Assembly (NCBI GenBank): GCA_004764695.1
Contig: SMSO01000037.1
Location: forward strand, 3,408,337 to 3,472,336
DNA from: Schizochytrium sp. TIO01
Taxonomy: Eukaryota; Sar; Bigyra; Thraustochytrida; Thraustochytriidae
Length of the DNA: 64,000 bases
Reading direction: 5' to 3'
Shown here piece after piece: positions 13,440 through 23,605 of this stretch. A program made the translations under genes and the position numbers. The first letter of the stretch is position 1. Each line of letters begins with the position of its first letter. Below the pieces are notes generated by a model, which saw nothing but the letters and a program-made list of their open reading frames with translations, was not told where the DNA came from and did not search any database.

Positions 13440-14160
13440 GAGCTCCTCAGAGATAAAGGACCCAGCTTTACAGCTATGAAAGCTGAAGGGGCGACGTCTT
13501 TCGATAATAAGGGAGCCAATCGCAGTGGACTATTCTACCTGCTTTTATAACTATTTGTCTTGGTAGCCTATGGATTGACACCAGCTACAACAGTGATGGC
13601 GAAGTTTTCAATCGCAGCTTTGTAGTCACTGACATGTATTTATTTACCTGAGTTTTCACCCTCAGGAAAGGATTGATGCCTCTGACTAGCGAGAGTGTTT
13701 TGTCTATGCTCAATCTTACTCACAAACCATACCATGGAGTTATCAAAGACGTAGTGGCCAGACTACGCATATCTTGCAGTCAGGAACACACCACCTGAGC
13801 ATGGCAATGGTTTTGGTCCGTCCCAGCTACTCTATCCAATGATAGCCCAGCGCTTTACATTACCTTCTGCAGAGTAGAAAGTGAAACCACCTCCTACAAA
13901 ACCGCTTTTACTAGTCTAGATGAACAAATCCACTCAATTCCAATGGCACCAGTCAAGGCCTGTTTCATGCCTTCGCAACTTGCAGGCGAACATCATTTTA
14001 CACGGTATCTGCTGATTCAATTCGGGCACGAGCAGCTTCGAACTCCGCAAGTTCAAGATGGTGGAGAACTCACATAGTACAATGCCCTCACTGAGAGCGG
14101 AATGCCGAGTCGGACTGACCCTAGAGACCTCATTAGTATCTTTAGTGAGGCCTGAGTTAA
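13440..14160 (+). pseudogene. Decayed Ty3/gypsy-like pol (integrase) remnant
   Basis: No intact frame spans this stretch, but short translated pieces in shifting + frames resemble a retroelement integrase. Near 13442-13500 one frame reads LLRDKGPSFTAM, similar to the integrase D-x-G-P-x-F-T signature. At 13755-13874 a 40-codon frame reads WPDYAYLAVRNTPPEHGNGF followed by GPSQLLYP, matching the family pattern W-x-x-Y-x-x-L-A-x-R-N-T-P...G-x-x-P-x-x-L-L-Y/F. Stops and frameshifts separate the pieces, and LTRs were not identified. I read this as an old, inactive copy. The family assignment rests on short motifs only. Confidence 0.5.
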
Positions 14161-14228
14161 AAATAAATGCGAAAGATCAGTGCTTAATGTATGAAATGAC
14201 AGAAGTAATGTTTTTCTTTTTATAAAGT

Positions 14229-14369
14229 CTTATTTACGAAAAGGTATATGAAAAGACTAAGAAGGATCCAAAGTCAGTCAGTCCACGGATTGACGGAATC
14301 CTCGAAAACCTGAAGGAGCAGAACCGCAACAACATACTGTCTGACGTGGACGTTGTCATCAGCTTGTAG
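14229..14369 (+). other. Coding-like fragment just upstream of the SDR gene
   Basis: A 46-codon open frame ending in TAG at 14367 translates to a lysine- and aspartate-rich, amphipathic-looking peptide. It begins LIYEKVYEKTKKD and contains IDGILENLKEQNRN and DVDVVISL. It follows a pyrimidine-rich TTTTTCTTTTTATAAAG that could act as a splice acceptor. No upstream exon with a compatible donor was found. It may be a terminal exon of an unseen gene or a relic. It lies 60 bp before the SDR start. Confidence 0.3.
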
Positions 14370-14428
14370 ATCGCAGAGATCCGTCTTGATTCAGCAGCGA
14401 GTCTTCATCCAAGTAACTCTAAGTCACA

Positions 14429-15235
14429 ATGAGCGGACGCATGCAAGGCAAGGCCTGTGTAGTGACCGGTGCTGCTTCTGGCATTGGTCGTGCAACTGTG
14501 CTTGAGTATGTAAAGGAGGGTGGCAATGTTATTGCAGCAGATGTGCAAGAGGATGGCATCAAGGAGACTGTGCGTCTTGCGAACGAAATTGGAAAGGGCA
14601 AGGCTATTGGACAGTTCTGTGATGTCAGCAACGAAGCCTCCGTTAAGGACCTCATCGAGCGCTGCTGCAAGGAGTTTGGTGGCATCGATGTGTGTTTTGC
14701 CAACGCCGGTATTGTTCGTAGTGGACCCTTCTGGGAGGAGACTCCGGAGACCTTTGATGTGACCTTCAAGGTTAACGTTGTTGGTGTATTTTTGTGCTTC
14801 AAGCACGCTTTCCTAAAGATGGATCCGCAAGGCCGTGGTGGCTCGCTCCTCGCTACTGCCAGTGTCGCTGGTGTTCGTAGTGGTGCTGGTGACGCCAGTT
14901 ATTCTGCCAGCAAGGCTGCTGTAATCAACTTGTGCCGCGTGGTGGCAAACCAATGCACTGGCACTGGCATTCGTTGTAATGCCATCTGCCCTGGTATTAT
15001 TGAAACTGGCATGACCAAACCTCTCTTTGATGCTGTTGATGTCAAGGGAATTCGCAACAAGGTTGGGCAAATCAACCCGCTTAAGCGTTATGGTGAGCCC
15101 ATTGAAATTGCCAAGGTTGCCCTCTTTTTGGCTTCAGACGAGGCCTCATATGTGAATGGCCAGTTCATCAGTGTTTGCGGTGGTCTGACTTCATCTCACC
15201 CTGTAGCACGCAATGGCAAGGGTCTTTCTAGCTAA
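14429..15235 (+). CDS. Short-chain dehydrogenase/reductase (classical SDR)
   Basis: Single-exon, 268-residue protein with all classical SDR marks: the dinucleotide-binding TGAASGIG at residues 13-20, Asp38 at the end of the second beta strand (favouring NAD(H) over NADP(H)), NAG at 92-94, catalytic Ser145, and Tyr158-x-x-x-Lys162 in YSASK. A PG motif follows near residue 188, and the C-terminal Rossmann region contains the usual ASDEASYVNGQ segment. It would oxidise or reduce an alcohol/ketone. The substrate cannot be told from sequence; cyclohexanol, steroid and sugar-alcohol dehydrogenases all share this pattern. No targeting signal is visible. Codons are GC-rich relative to the flanks. Confidence 0.9.
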   Translation: MSGRMQGKACVVTGAASGIGRATVLEYVKEGGNVIAADVQEDGIKETVRLANEIGKGKAIGQFCDVSNEASVKDLIERCCKEFGGIDVCFANAGIVRSGPFWEETPETFDVTFKVNVVGVFLCFKHAFLKMDPQGRGGSLLATASVAGVRSGAGDASYSASKAAVINLCRVVANQCTGTGIRCNAICPGIIETGMTKPLFDAVDVKGIRNKVGQINPLKRYGEPIEIAKVALFLASDEASYVNGQFISVCGGLTSSHPVARNGKGLSS

Positions 15236-16811
15236 AGCAGTTAATTATGTATAACCTCTGATTCTATGTGCACATAACACGGCTCACATGATACAATACA
15301 TATCTAAAATATGTTATGTCACGACACGATATCACCACCTGAGGCCTTCCTGCTCAATCTAATTAAAGTCACAATTTTTTTTATTGTTCCGCTTGCTTTT
15401 CGTATATATCTTCGTATACCAAACAAATGAAGAGATTGAAATTTTATCATACATATTAGTTTGTAGAGTCTCGCAACCTTCGCTGCTGAAACATAGTTTT
15501 GTGAAAGGTCGCGTTGAGCAATGCGCACAGGGAGTCATTTTACATTTATAATTTCATGCACGCAGCCCGTGCAATAATGAAGGAAACAGTGTCGCAATGG
15601 GGGAACGAAATGGAGAGTACAAAAGGAAGAGATCATGTGGTGGAAACAGAGCTGGAGAGCTCCTCAAAAGATTCAAGTCCAGAGCTCGTTGATGACGCGA
15701 AGAGCTGCAACAGAAAGAGACCCAACGATCACGATAAGATTGTGCCACACAAGAAGCAGTAGCAAATGTTATGTCGGCAAGTCAGCTAAGTCACCCAGAG
15801 CTGTTTGACGATCATTTTGCATATGATAGGAGAGGGTAGATAGACAAGATCAACCCCGGAGTCATCCATGTGCCAATTCCCAAGTGTCCGATTTTCCACA
15901 TAGACGCTTCTGTTTCTGTTCTTCAGATAAGAACCTGCGTCTCTCCATAGAGCAACCAACATGAGCAAGGAATACGGCAGTCTTACATCACCATGCACTT
16001 ATCAAATGTATTTCTACTCGGAGAACATGAAATGTTTTCATCGAACAATCCGTAGTCCGGCAGGGCCCTTGAATCCCACACAACTCCGGCAGTTCCGAAT
16101 CAAACTCTTGTTACTCCAAACAGAAATGCGATCAAAGACAGAAGCACAGCTGTGATGTGATTTATACAAGACGAATTACTGCTGGTCCACGGTTTGATGA
16201 AAGCCGGAGAATAAACAAGACAGTGTGCAGGTCCATGACATTGTTTATAAGAGAACATAAACGTCAGAACTGCAATCGATCTTGTTAAATTTGACGGCAT
16301 CATCGCATAGATTGCAAAGCAGAATCTGAACCTCCAAATGAGAACAGTTGGAGGCATATCTCACATGCTTGATAGTACAACCATGCTCTGACTCCGTAAA
16401 TAGACCTTTGGCTCAAAATAGGCTCGCTGCTCTAGAAAAATTTAAAATCACAAAGGGAAATGCAGATGGTGAGACCACCGGAAGGGGAGGGGGGGACTAG
16501 AACGAACAGGTATGGCAAATATACGTTCAAATCACGCAAAATGCCACCCACCCATACATTACTAATATAGACTGCGGTCATGAGTGTGAACAACGAAATG
16601 CCCAGCAAACATGTGCAGCTAAAGGAAATGGTTTGGTAGAGCAGTAGAGGAGAGTAGAGAGAGTAGGGGCAAATTATTTCCGATTCTTGTTGTAGAGTGG
16701 GAGGAATAGTAGATACTTGGTATTTTCTTTGCTTGTGTGTAGTTTTGTTTTTTTGAAAGGTTTGATGTTTTGAGGGCAGGGTGTTTTGTGTGTATATGCG
16801 TAGCTGGTAAA
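15236..16811. other. Spacer between SDR and convergent helicase gene
   Basis: AT-rich, with one small possible ORF listed separately (15556-15762). The last 200 bases before 16812 probably form the helicase 3' UTR. Nothing else is supported. Confidence 0.45.
15556..15762 (+). CDS. Small hypothetical protein (68 aa)
   Basis: An ATG-initiated 68-codon frame encodes a hydrophilic peptide with a glutamate/serine-rich middle (ELESSSKDSSPEL) and a basic end (CNRKRPNDHDKI...HKKQ). Composition is coding-like and the end resembles a nuclear-localisation-type basic patch. No family is recognised. It might be a terminal exon, since a CACGCAG acceptor-like site lies at the start. Confidence 0.3.
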   Translation: MHAARAIMKETVSQWGNEMESTKGRDHVVETELESSSKDSSPELVDDAKSCNRKRPNDHDKIVPHKKQ

Positions 16812-18080
16812 TTAAGCAGTCATGTAGGTGGACGCGTCAATAGTGTCAGGAACCTCAGGGATCTTAACAACAAAGCGGTCCTGGACAGACTGCAAGACCT
16901 CCTTATCAGTCTCGGAGGAAACAAAGGTGATGGCAAGACCCTTGGTACCGAAACGGCCGGCACGGTTGACACGGTGAAGGTAAGAGTCAGAGCTGTCAGC
17001 CATATCGTAGTTAATGACGGCGTTGACCTTTTCCACATCAAGACCACGACCCATGAGGTCGGTGGTGACGAGGATACGAGCATCGCAGTTCTTGAACTTG
17101 GCGAGCACCTCAAGACGCTCGGACTGCTTCATCTTACTGGTACAGCAGATGGCAGGGAAGTTGCACTCGACCAAGAGCTTGCAGAGCTCCGTGGCGCGCT
17201 GAACCTTGCTGACGAAGATGATGACCTGGTTGAACTGAATAGCGTCGAGAAGGTCGTTAAGCTTGCGGTTCTTCTGGGCCTCCTCAAGCTCCACGTAGTA
17301 CTGCTGAAGACCGTGGAGAGTGAGCTTGGACTGATCATCGATAAAGATTTCGTGGGGGTCCTGGCAGAACTTGCGGCAGACCGGGCGGATCTCCTCACTG
17401 ATGGTGGCACTGAAGAGCATGACCTGTTTGTCATGGGGAGTCTCGCGGAAGATCTCCTGGACATCACGGCGCATATCGAGCTTCTCGAGAACCTTATCGC
17501 ACTCATCAATGACAAAGTTCTTGACGTGGGAAAGATCCATAACCTTGTCCTTGACGGCGAGCTGGAGCATGCGGCCGGGGGTACCGATAACAATGTGGGG
17601 GCAGTTCTCCTTGAGGACCTTGCGGTGCTCAGCGGCGGAGACACCACCGAAGAACACGGCGGACTTGACATCCTTGAGGAACTTGCCGAAGCGCTCGTAC
17701 TCGTGGTGAATCTGAAAGGCAAGCTCACGGGTGTGGCAGAGCACAACCACAGAGATCTGGTTCTCGACGGGCTCAAGCTGGTGGAGAGTGGTCAAAACAA
17801 AGACAGCGGTCTTACCCATACCAGACTTGGCCTGGCAGATCACATCCTGACCAAGCATGGCCTGGGGAATGCAGCTGTGCTGCACCTCACTGGGGCTCTC
17901 GAAACCGAGGCTAGCGATGGCGCGCATCAGCTCAGGCTTCATCATGAAGTCCTTAAAACCAGAGGCATGGACACCAACATAGGAGTCCTTCTTGGCCTTG
18001 TCGGCATCAGCCTGGGCCGTCTTTTGTTGGACCTCGGCCTCATCCTCGTCGTAGTCGAGAAGATCGTCGTCGCCGGCCAT
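16812..18080 (-). CDS. SUB2: UAP56/Sub2-type DEAD-box (DECD) RNA helicase
   Basis: A 422-residue, single-exon ATP-dependent RNA helicase of the UAP56/DDX39/Sub2 group. An acidic N-terminus ([11 protein letters not shown]) precedes the Q motif. Motif I is AKSGMGKT (84-91), motif II is DECD at 192-195 (the variant diagnostic of this group), motif III is SAT, and the C-terminal domain has [10 protein letters not shown] and [16 protein letters not shown]56 proteins act in spliceosome assembly and, within TREX, in nuclear mRNA export. Codon use is strongly G/C-ending, with near-complete open frames on the opposite strand, typical of a highly expressed gene here. SLU7 at 27022-29097 is another splicing factor in the window, but distance argues against any shared control. 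Confidence 0.96.
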   Translation of the reverse strand: MAGDDDLLDYDEDEAEVQQKTAQADADKAKKDSYVGVHASGFKDFMMKPELMRAIASLGFESPSEVQHSCIPQAMLGQDVICQAKSGMGKTAVFVLTTLHQLEPVENQISVVVLCHTRELAFQIHHEYERFGKFLKDVKSAVFFGGVSAAEHRKVLKENCPHIVIGTPGRMLQLAVKDKVMDLSHVKNFVIDECDKVLEKLDMRRDVQEIFRETPHDKQVMLFSATISEEIRPVCRKFCQDPHEIFIDDQSKLTLHGLQQYYVELEEAQKNRKLNDLLDAIQFNQVIIFVSKVQRATELCKLLVECNFPAICCTSKMKQSERLEVLAKFKNCDARILVTTDLMGRGLDVEKVNAVINYDMADSSDSYLHRVNRAGRFGTKGLAITFVSSETDKEVLQSVQDRFVVKIPEVPDTIDASTYMTA

Positions 18081-20178
18081 TTTGCTTGAGTTGTTTTGTA
18101 TTTGTTGCTTACCGTCACAACTGTTGTTTGAAGTTAATTTGTTGATTTTACACGATCAGTACGTGATGCCCAATATATATACATAGATCCACGTAATAAT
18201 ACATATTCTGCAGATTAGTCTCTAGCTCCAAAACTGTGCATCATCGTCTCCTCGACGTCCGCTCTCCGCTCTCGCATCTCCATTCGCAGCTAATGTCTCG
18301 CGATGTTTGCGATTAAACGTCTCTGCTGTACAGCCTCTTTTCTCCATATATTTCCTCTAAAGGAAGGAAAGCGAAAGAAGCGTGCATGAACAACGTCTAA
18401 ACAGCAAGCAGCTCCATGATCATGTCTCATCATGCCAGCTGGCGCGTCGAGCGAGTCCCAGGCATCCCCATACTGGGTTGAAGGGGAGCTCGCAACGCGG
18501 GAGGTGGCGGCGGCGGCGGCGGTCGCGCCGAGTGGCGGTCGCGCCGGCAACTTACAGGCTCGCTGGTGCAATCGATCTTTGCTTTCGAAAGCGATGTCAA
18601 ATCGTTGTTTCTCCTTTTCTCTATGATCTTTTAACTCGACTTTTTATCTTTTACCGAGTAGGTAGATACTACCTGCTCTCTAGATACTGCTACTCCCTTT
18701 CTCCCTTCATTGACTCTCTCTCTCTTTGTATTCACGTATAACCAACTATCTCGCTACCACTATCTCTAACTCATACTATCCTTCTCTCAGTCCACTGCCT
18801 CTTAGCGTGTCCTTCAAACTCTCTCTTTTCTGATGCTCCCCTCACAAAAGTATCGGAGGACAGAATCGTTTTCTTCCTCTCCCCTCTGTAAACATTGTGT
18901 CGTTGTGTGTCCCTTTTGTCCTGTTCTTCTCTCAGCCTCACTGACTTTTGTGCCCTCTCTTGAGCTACTCTGCGAGATGGAGAGCAAGACTTTTTTTCTT
19001 CTGCCACTGGCCCTTACAGCACTAACAGTTATATAGTCTTTATTAATCACCCGGCGGCCCAAAAATCGAACTCTCCTTCTGTTTTTTTATGGCGCTAACG
19101 GTCGCCATCACTCATACTCTACCCCTACAAAGTAGTACGTTTGAATATCTAACACCTACCACGAGGAGGGGTGTTATAGGAGTGAATGAGCATGGGCCCA
19201 AACGGGTGGGATAAGCCTCTTTTTCTTCTTTCTTACTCTCTTTCTTTCTCTCTTTCTTCTATGTTTAAATGTTTAAACGTTTTCTTTTTCATTATTTGTT
19301 TTTTTACATTAAAAAAAATTGAATGAAAAATGAAAGTGAAAGAAAGATTCTCTATATAGGCCTCTTAATTAGACCGGTGCCTGGTGAGTTCCTTAAAGGT
19401 TCCTCAGCAGAGTGTTGTTCTGGGAGTTCTGTATGTTCTGCGTGTTCTTCCCTACTTTATCCTCTTTTTCTCTTTTTTCTTTTTGTTCTTTTTCCCTGTA
19501 GAAAAAGCTTTGTTTTATTAATTTCACTTTTTTAGTAATATAGTTCTGTGGTTTTTTCTTTTCTTGAGTTCGTTCGAGAAGTCACCGCGAAAAATTAGAC
19601 GAATTTCGTTTCGAGGCGCATTGGTTTAAGCGGACTGGCGCGTTTTTAATAAATAAGACTTGGAAGCAACTTTGTAGCTGATGAGTTTCTTTCGCTTCTT
19701 TTCACGCGGAGGGATCGATGACTGCCGAAGTAGAATTTATGATTTGCGTAATTTTTATTTCTATGTCAATTAGGTATGTTCATTTATCATTCACTTATTA
19801 TCTATGGTGCCAAGGTCCGCGATTTACCATTCGTAAAGGTTTTTGTCATCTTGGTCCTCGGAAGCTCGAGGATTCTTCGGCACCCAGGTAGATAGACACA
19901 CACGGAGAACGCAGCTAGCTGGCAGGATGAACGCCACGACGTCTCTATGAAATGAGCTCTGCTATTTGCGAGATGCTTTTGCTTTTCTTCTGCAATATTC
20001 CCGCAAGTTTCTGCCTCTCTCTGGAGTCCTATCTATGTATCTGTGTATTATTACTATGTGAATGAATGTGATGTAATGTGAAATGACTGAATAGAGAAAG
20101 GCAAGCAAGCGCAATTGCGATTGAAGCAAATCTGCATCGCAGCCCGGCCCGTGGCTCTCGTACGAATCCTTTGCAAGG
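18081..20178. other. Spacer between divergent helicase and SDHAF2 genes
   Basis: Divergent intergenic region expected to contain both promoters. It holds a GGC-rich patch near 18500-18550, long pyrimidine-rich tracts (18600-19000, 19210-19320) and AT-rich DNA. A poly-A/T context near 19310-19325 adds nothing clear. Short ORFs here are low-complexity and not called. Confidence 0.45.
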
Positions 20179-20733
20179 ATGATGCTTCGCCGAGGCTCCG
20201 TTTCCCTCCGCCTCGCCTTGCGTCGTGGGCTTTCCTCGACGAGCTCTCCGCCTTCGTCGTCCGGCCCGCGCATGGTGAACAGCGCCGTGGACAAGGCCGC
20301 TTTGCAGAGAAATCTTCCGCAGCATGCCATTCTTAAGGACATTGAACTTCGCGCCGCACACCATGCCATTCGCGAGGAGTACCCTGCGTTTGCGCAGCCG
20401 CGCGAGGGCCCCAAGGTCAGTTCCGAGGCAGCGTACCGAAAGAAGCTCAAGTACCGCTCAAAGCAGCGCGGCTGGCTTGAGGTGGACCTCCTCCTGGGCA
20501 GCTGGGCAGATGACAACATTGATGGTATGACTTTGGAGGAATGTGCTCAATATGAGGTCATTCTTAACATGGAGACACTCGACATTTACAACATGATCTC
20601 TGGTCAGGACGAGGTACCCCCCGAGATGGCCACGCCTGTCATGGAGAAGCTCCAGAAGTACTGCCAGTCTAAACCGCTCGGAGAGGCTGATCCTACCATG
20701 TATGCCAAGATTAAGGCCAAGATGAGCAACTAA
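20179..20733 (+). CDS. SDHAF2: Succinate dehydrogenase assembly factor 2 (SDHAF2/Sdh5)
   Basis: This 184-residue protein has an arginine- and serine-rich, acid-free N-terminus (residues 1-30), typical of a mitochondrial targeting peptide. The conserved core follows at about residues 88-150: YRSKQRGWLEVDLLLGSWAD, then a DGMTLEEC helix, YEVILNMETLDIYNMI and a GQDEVPPEM turn. This is the SDHAF2/Sdh5/SdhE five-helix fold, which promotes covalent FAD attachment to the succinate dehydrogenase flavoprotein. The RG-x-x-E segment that contacts the flavoprotein is present as RGWLE. The last 30 residues are a variable tail. The ATG at 20179 is followed directly by a second ATG, so the start could be one codon later. 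Confidence 0.92.
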   Translation: MMLRRGSVSLRLALRRGLSSTSSPPSSSGPRMVNSAVDKAALQRNLPQHAILKDIELRAAHHAIREEYPAFAQPREGPKVSSEAAYRKKLKYRSKQRGWLEVDLLLGSWADDNIDGMTLEECAQYEVILNMETLDIYNMISGQDEVPPEMATPVMEKLQKYCQSKPLGEADPTMYAKIKAKMSN

Positions 20734-21568
20734 GTGCCAAAAATACCACAACAAAAATGTATAGGCGTTTTAAAGTCAGGTTCTTGAGCACGGAATTGCG
20801 TCTAACTTGGAGTGGTCAACTGGGAATTAGTGCGATCTTCTTCTCGAACTCAGTTGATTTCTCTCATACCCCGCCCGCGTGTGGCTAGCATGTAAATGCG
20901 CTCAACCAAGTTCCTATCTAGATGGATGGACGCATTTATGAGGATCTAAGTCGTCTGGCATTGAAATGTCGCAGCATCTTTGCGGTGCCTTGGACCACGC
21001 GCGTCAGAAAGGTGCCAGCGGTCCAATATTTAGGATATTATAATAATACTACTACAACTTTTCATTGATTCCGTTATCATTCTGTTCAACTTGCCATTCC
21101 AGACGAAATCCAAGATCTACGAGACGAGGTTATGTGATCGTCAATCCTAAGGTTTTTTTAGTTAGTGTTAGTTAGCTTAATTTGTTCTTTCAGACTACCT
21201 AGGTAATCAATCACCTGCAGAAAACCTCACAAAATATAAATCCTTTTTGCTTACATCTAAGAGATATCTTTGTTTTTTTTCTTTAGTTTACGATTCTCGT
21301 TCCGAGTAAAAGAAGAGATAAATGAATAATCTCTTCATGCTTTTCGTGGCCTAGCTGAGACCAGTACAATTTGTGAGACTGTGCCACACGAAAGTGTAAA
21401 GCACTGCATAGAGTGGCAAGCAGAGACGTCCTTTGTGCATACTGCCGATTTCTCTATTGCTTATTTAAAGCTTGTCGAGAAATAGTTATGAGAAAATTAG
21501 CAACCGGAGACTGTAGCAGTGTCGGCAGAGTTGAATGCCTGTGCTAGTGGGTAGCCTTAGGACAACAA
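20734..21568. other. Spacer between SDHAF2 and GMC oxidoreductase (convergent)
   Basis: 3' flanks of two convergent genes, AT-rich, with a GTTAGTTAG run near 21165. No gene or structured element is supported. Confidence 0.5.
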
Positions 21569-23605
21569 TTATGACAGATGTGCGACGTCCATCGCAATCT
21601 TGTCTGCAGCCATCTCACCAAGCATGATACAAGTAGCATTTGTGTTGGCTCCAACAACCTTCGGGATGGCCGAGGCGTCAACCACACGGAGTCCCTTCGC
21701 GCCGCGTACGCGGAAGCGTGCGTCAAGCACAGCTTCAGGATCATCATCACGACCAACACGGCATGTACCAATAGGATGATACATTGTGCCAACATAGCGT
21801 CGAATGTAAGCTTCGATCTCCTCATCTGACTGAACCTCTGCACCGGGAAAGGCTTCGAGTCCAGAGCTTTTGGTTTTGCCAGTTGATTGAAGATCTTTCA
21901 GCATCTCCATACCGAGCTTGCGTACAAAGCGAACACCAGCAATGAGCTGAGCCATATCCTTCCCTTCCGGGTCAGTCAAGTAGCGAGCATCAATGATGGG
22001 TTGCTCCTCTGGATCTGCAGAAGCTAAAGTGATAGAGCCAACGCTTTCTGGGTGGATAAGCGAAGGTGTCAACGTAAAGCCTTCGCCCAACGGTTCGAAT
22101 CCGTCAGGAGCGAAGAAGATTGTTCCAATGTGTACTTGAAGATCAGGAGATCGAGAGTCTGGGTTAAGCTTCGTAAAAAGACTTCCCTCGCAAATATTGG
22201 AATGCGAGTGAGGGGTTACACCTTGCGGGATGCGGTAGCACATAGGTACGTGAAGATGATCTTGGAGGTGTTTTCCGACGCCCGGGCTGTTCACGATGCA
22301 ATCAATGCCAACTTTCTCAAGATCCTGCTTAGGGCCTACACCAGAGAGCATCAGGAGCCTAGGAGAGTCAACGGCACCGCAGCTGAGAATGACCTCCTCG
22401 CGTACGCGTACTCGAACAACCTTGCCGCGTACAGCTTCTGTACCGCCAATGAGGCGAGTTTGGCCTGCCTTCGGGTGCTCCTTGTCATCATCTCCAGATG
22501 CATTCGCATCAACATCATCATCGGTTTCGTCGTCATCATCAAATCCAGGCTTGAGTTCAAGTTCTACGCCAATGGCACGTTTGGTCTTGGGGTCTATGAT
22601 AATGCGACGTACTGGCGAACAAAGCCATACGCTGAGTGCACCGGCAGGTTTCTGCGAGGTGGTGGAGAGCTGCCCATGTTGCGGATAGGCTCCCATCATC
22701 TTAAGATAAGATGCGGCGTTACAGCGCTGTCCATTTCGTGCATTGACGTCGTTTACATTAACGCCAAAAGTTCCTTGAGCAAAGTCCGGGTTTGTTGGCA
22801 GACCAAGGCTATTGGCAGCTTTGATAAAGGCCATAGTCACGGAGTGCGCCGCACCCTTGGGAAAGTGCAAATCGTGCGTGAGCGGTGCCACAATCATGGG
22901 ACCATCTTTTCCGTGAACCTTGGGGTCCCCTGGGTGGGTCTCTGCACGCTTGAAGAAGGGCAAGACTCCTGCGTATGAGAAATCTTCAAAGCCCTTACCC
23001 AAGATCTCAGCCCAGGCATCATAGTCCTTGCCATCCGCTCGCAGGTACACCATGGTATTGAATGACGAGCATCCTCCAACAACCTTGCCTCGAGGCCAGT
23101 ATAGTGCACGTCCATCGAGCTCTTTCTGAGCTTCTGCATGATATTGGTGGTCTCTCGCAGAGCCAAAGATCCTTTCTGCTTTATCAAAATATGCCACAGC
23201 GGTCTGGATCTCTGGCAAGTCATCTGTGTCTCCAGCCTCAACTAGCAGCGTGCGTTTATCGGGAGCTCCCTGTGCAAGTCTCGCTGCTAGGGCACATCCT
23301 GAGGATCCTGCACCTACGACAAGTACGTCCACACAAGCGTCCCATTTGATATGATCTGCAAACCCATCTTTCGAGGCAACTTCCGTAACCTTGTGAATCA
23401 AAGATTCCGCACTCGTGAGGTTCTCTGCACTGCTCCCTTTCTCCCTTTCCTCTACGTTTGCATGAGTTGACAGCTCCTTTCCTTTTCCTTTGTCGTCTTG
23501 GGGCTGCGCCGTCCCATGACTTGGCCGTCCCATGACGCCTACCGTGGCAAGCGGCGCTGCCAATGCGGCAGCTGCCACAGCCACCTTCCGCGACCGCGTC
23601 CACAT
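21569..23605 (-). CDS. GMC-family oxidoreductase (choline dehydrogenase-like)
   Basis: A 678-residue flavoprotein of the glucose-methanol-choline family. Residues 1-26 carry basic residues then an alanine-rich hydrophobic stretch, suggesting a signal, membrane anchor or mitochondrial presequence. The FAD-binding VVGAGSSG lies at about 96-103 and the second GMC signature near 171-185 (PRGKVVGGCSSFN). The active-site residues are His610 in HPIGTC and an Asn in the GANTNAT motif near 654-656, giving the His/Asn pair typical of choline-dehydrogenase-like members. It would oxidise an alcohol or choline-like substrate with FAD. An odd feature is a very acidic insert at about residues 355-375 (runs of Asp with few other residues), not expected from the family. 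The substrate is unknown. Confidence 0.9.
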   Translation of the reverse strand: MWTRSRKVAVAAAALAAPLATVGVMGRPSHGTAQPQDDKGKGKELSTHANVEEREKGSSAENLTSAESLIHKVTEVASKDGFADHIKWDACVDVLVVGAGSSGCALAARLAQGAPDKRTLLVEAGDTDDLPEIQTAVAYFDKAERIFGSARDHQYHAEAQKELDGRALYWPRGKVVGGCSSFNTMVYLRADGKDYDAWAEILGKGFEDFSYAGVLPFFKRAETHPGDPKVHGKDGPMIVAPLTHDLHFPKGAAHSVTMAFIKAANSLGLPTNPDFAQGTFGVNVNDVNARNGQRCNAASYLKMMGAYPQHGQLSTTSQKPAGALSVWLCSPVRRIIIDPKTKRAIGVELELKPGFDDDDETDDDVDANASGDDDKEHPKAGQTRLIGGTEAVRGKVVRVRVREEVILSCGAVDSPRLLMLSGVGPKQDLEKVGIDCIVNSPGVGKHLQDHLHVPMCYRIPQGVTPHSHSNICEGSLFTKLNPDSRSPDLQVHIGTIFFAPDGFEPLGEGFTLTPSLIHPESVGSITLASADPEEQPIIDARYLTDPEGKDMAQLIAGVRFVRKLGMEMLKDLQSTGKTKSSGLEAFPGAEVQSDEEIEAYIRRYVGTMYHPIGTCRVGRDDDPEAVLDARFRVRGAKGLRVVDASAIPKVVGANTNATCIMLGEMAADKIAMDVAHLS

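Noticed and set aside
16770-18089. 439-codon plus-strand frame opposite the UAP56 gene
   Set aside because: Explained by biased codons of the helicase; the translation lacks any recognisable domain.
22090-22100. GGTTCGAATCC, a tRNA B-box-like word
   Set aside because: It sits inside the GMC coding sequence with no A box or acceptor stem in range. Other GGTTCGAA words (near 31319 and 33910) also lack a cloverleaf.
22052-22978. 308-codon plus-strand frame opposite the GMC gene
   Set aside because: Antisense shadow; GMC motifs on the minus strand are continuous.
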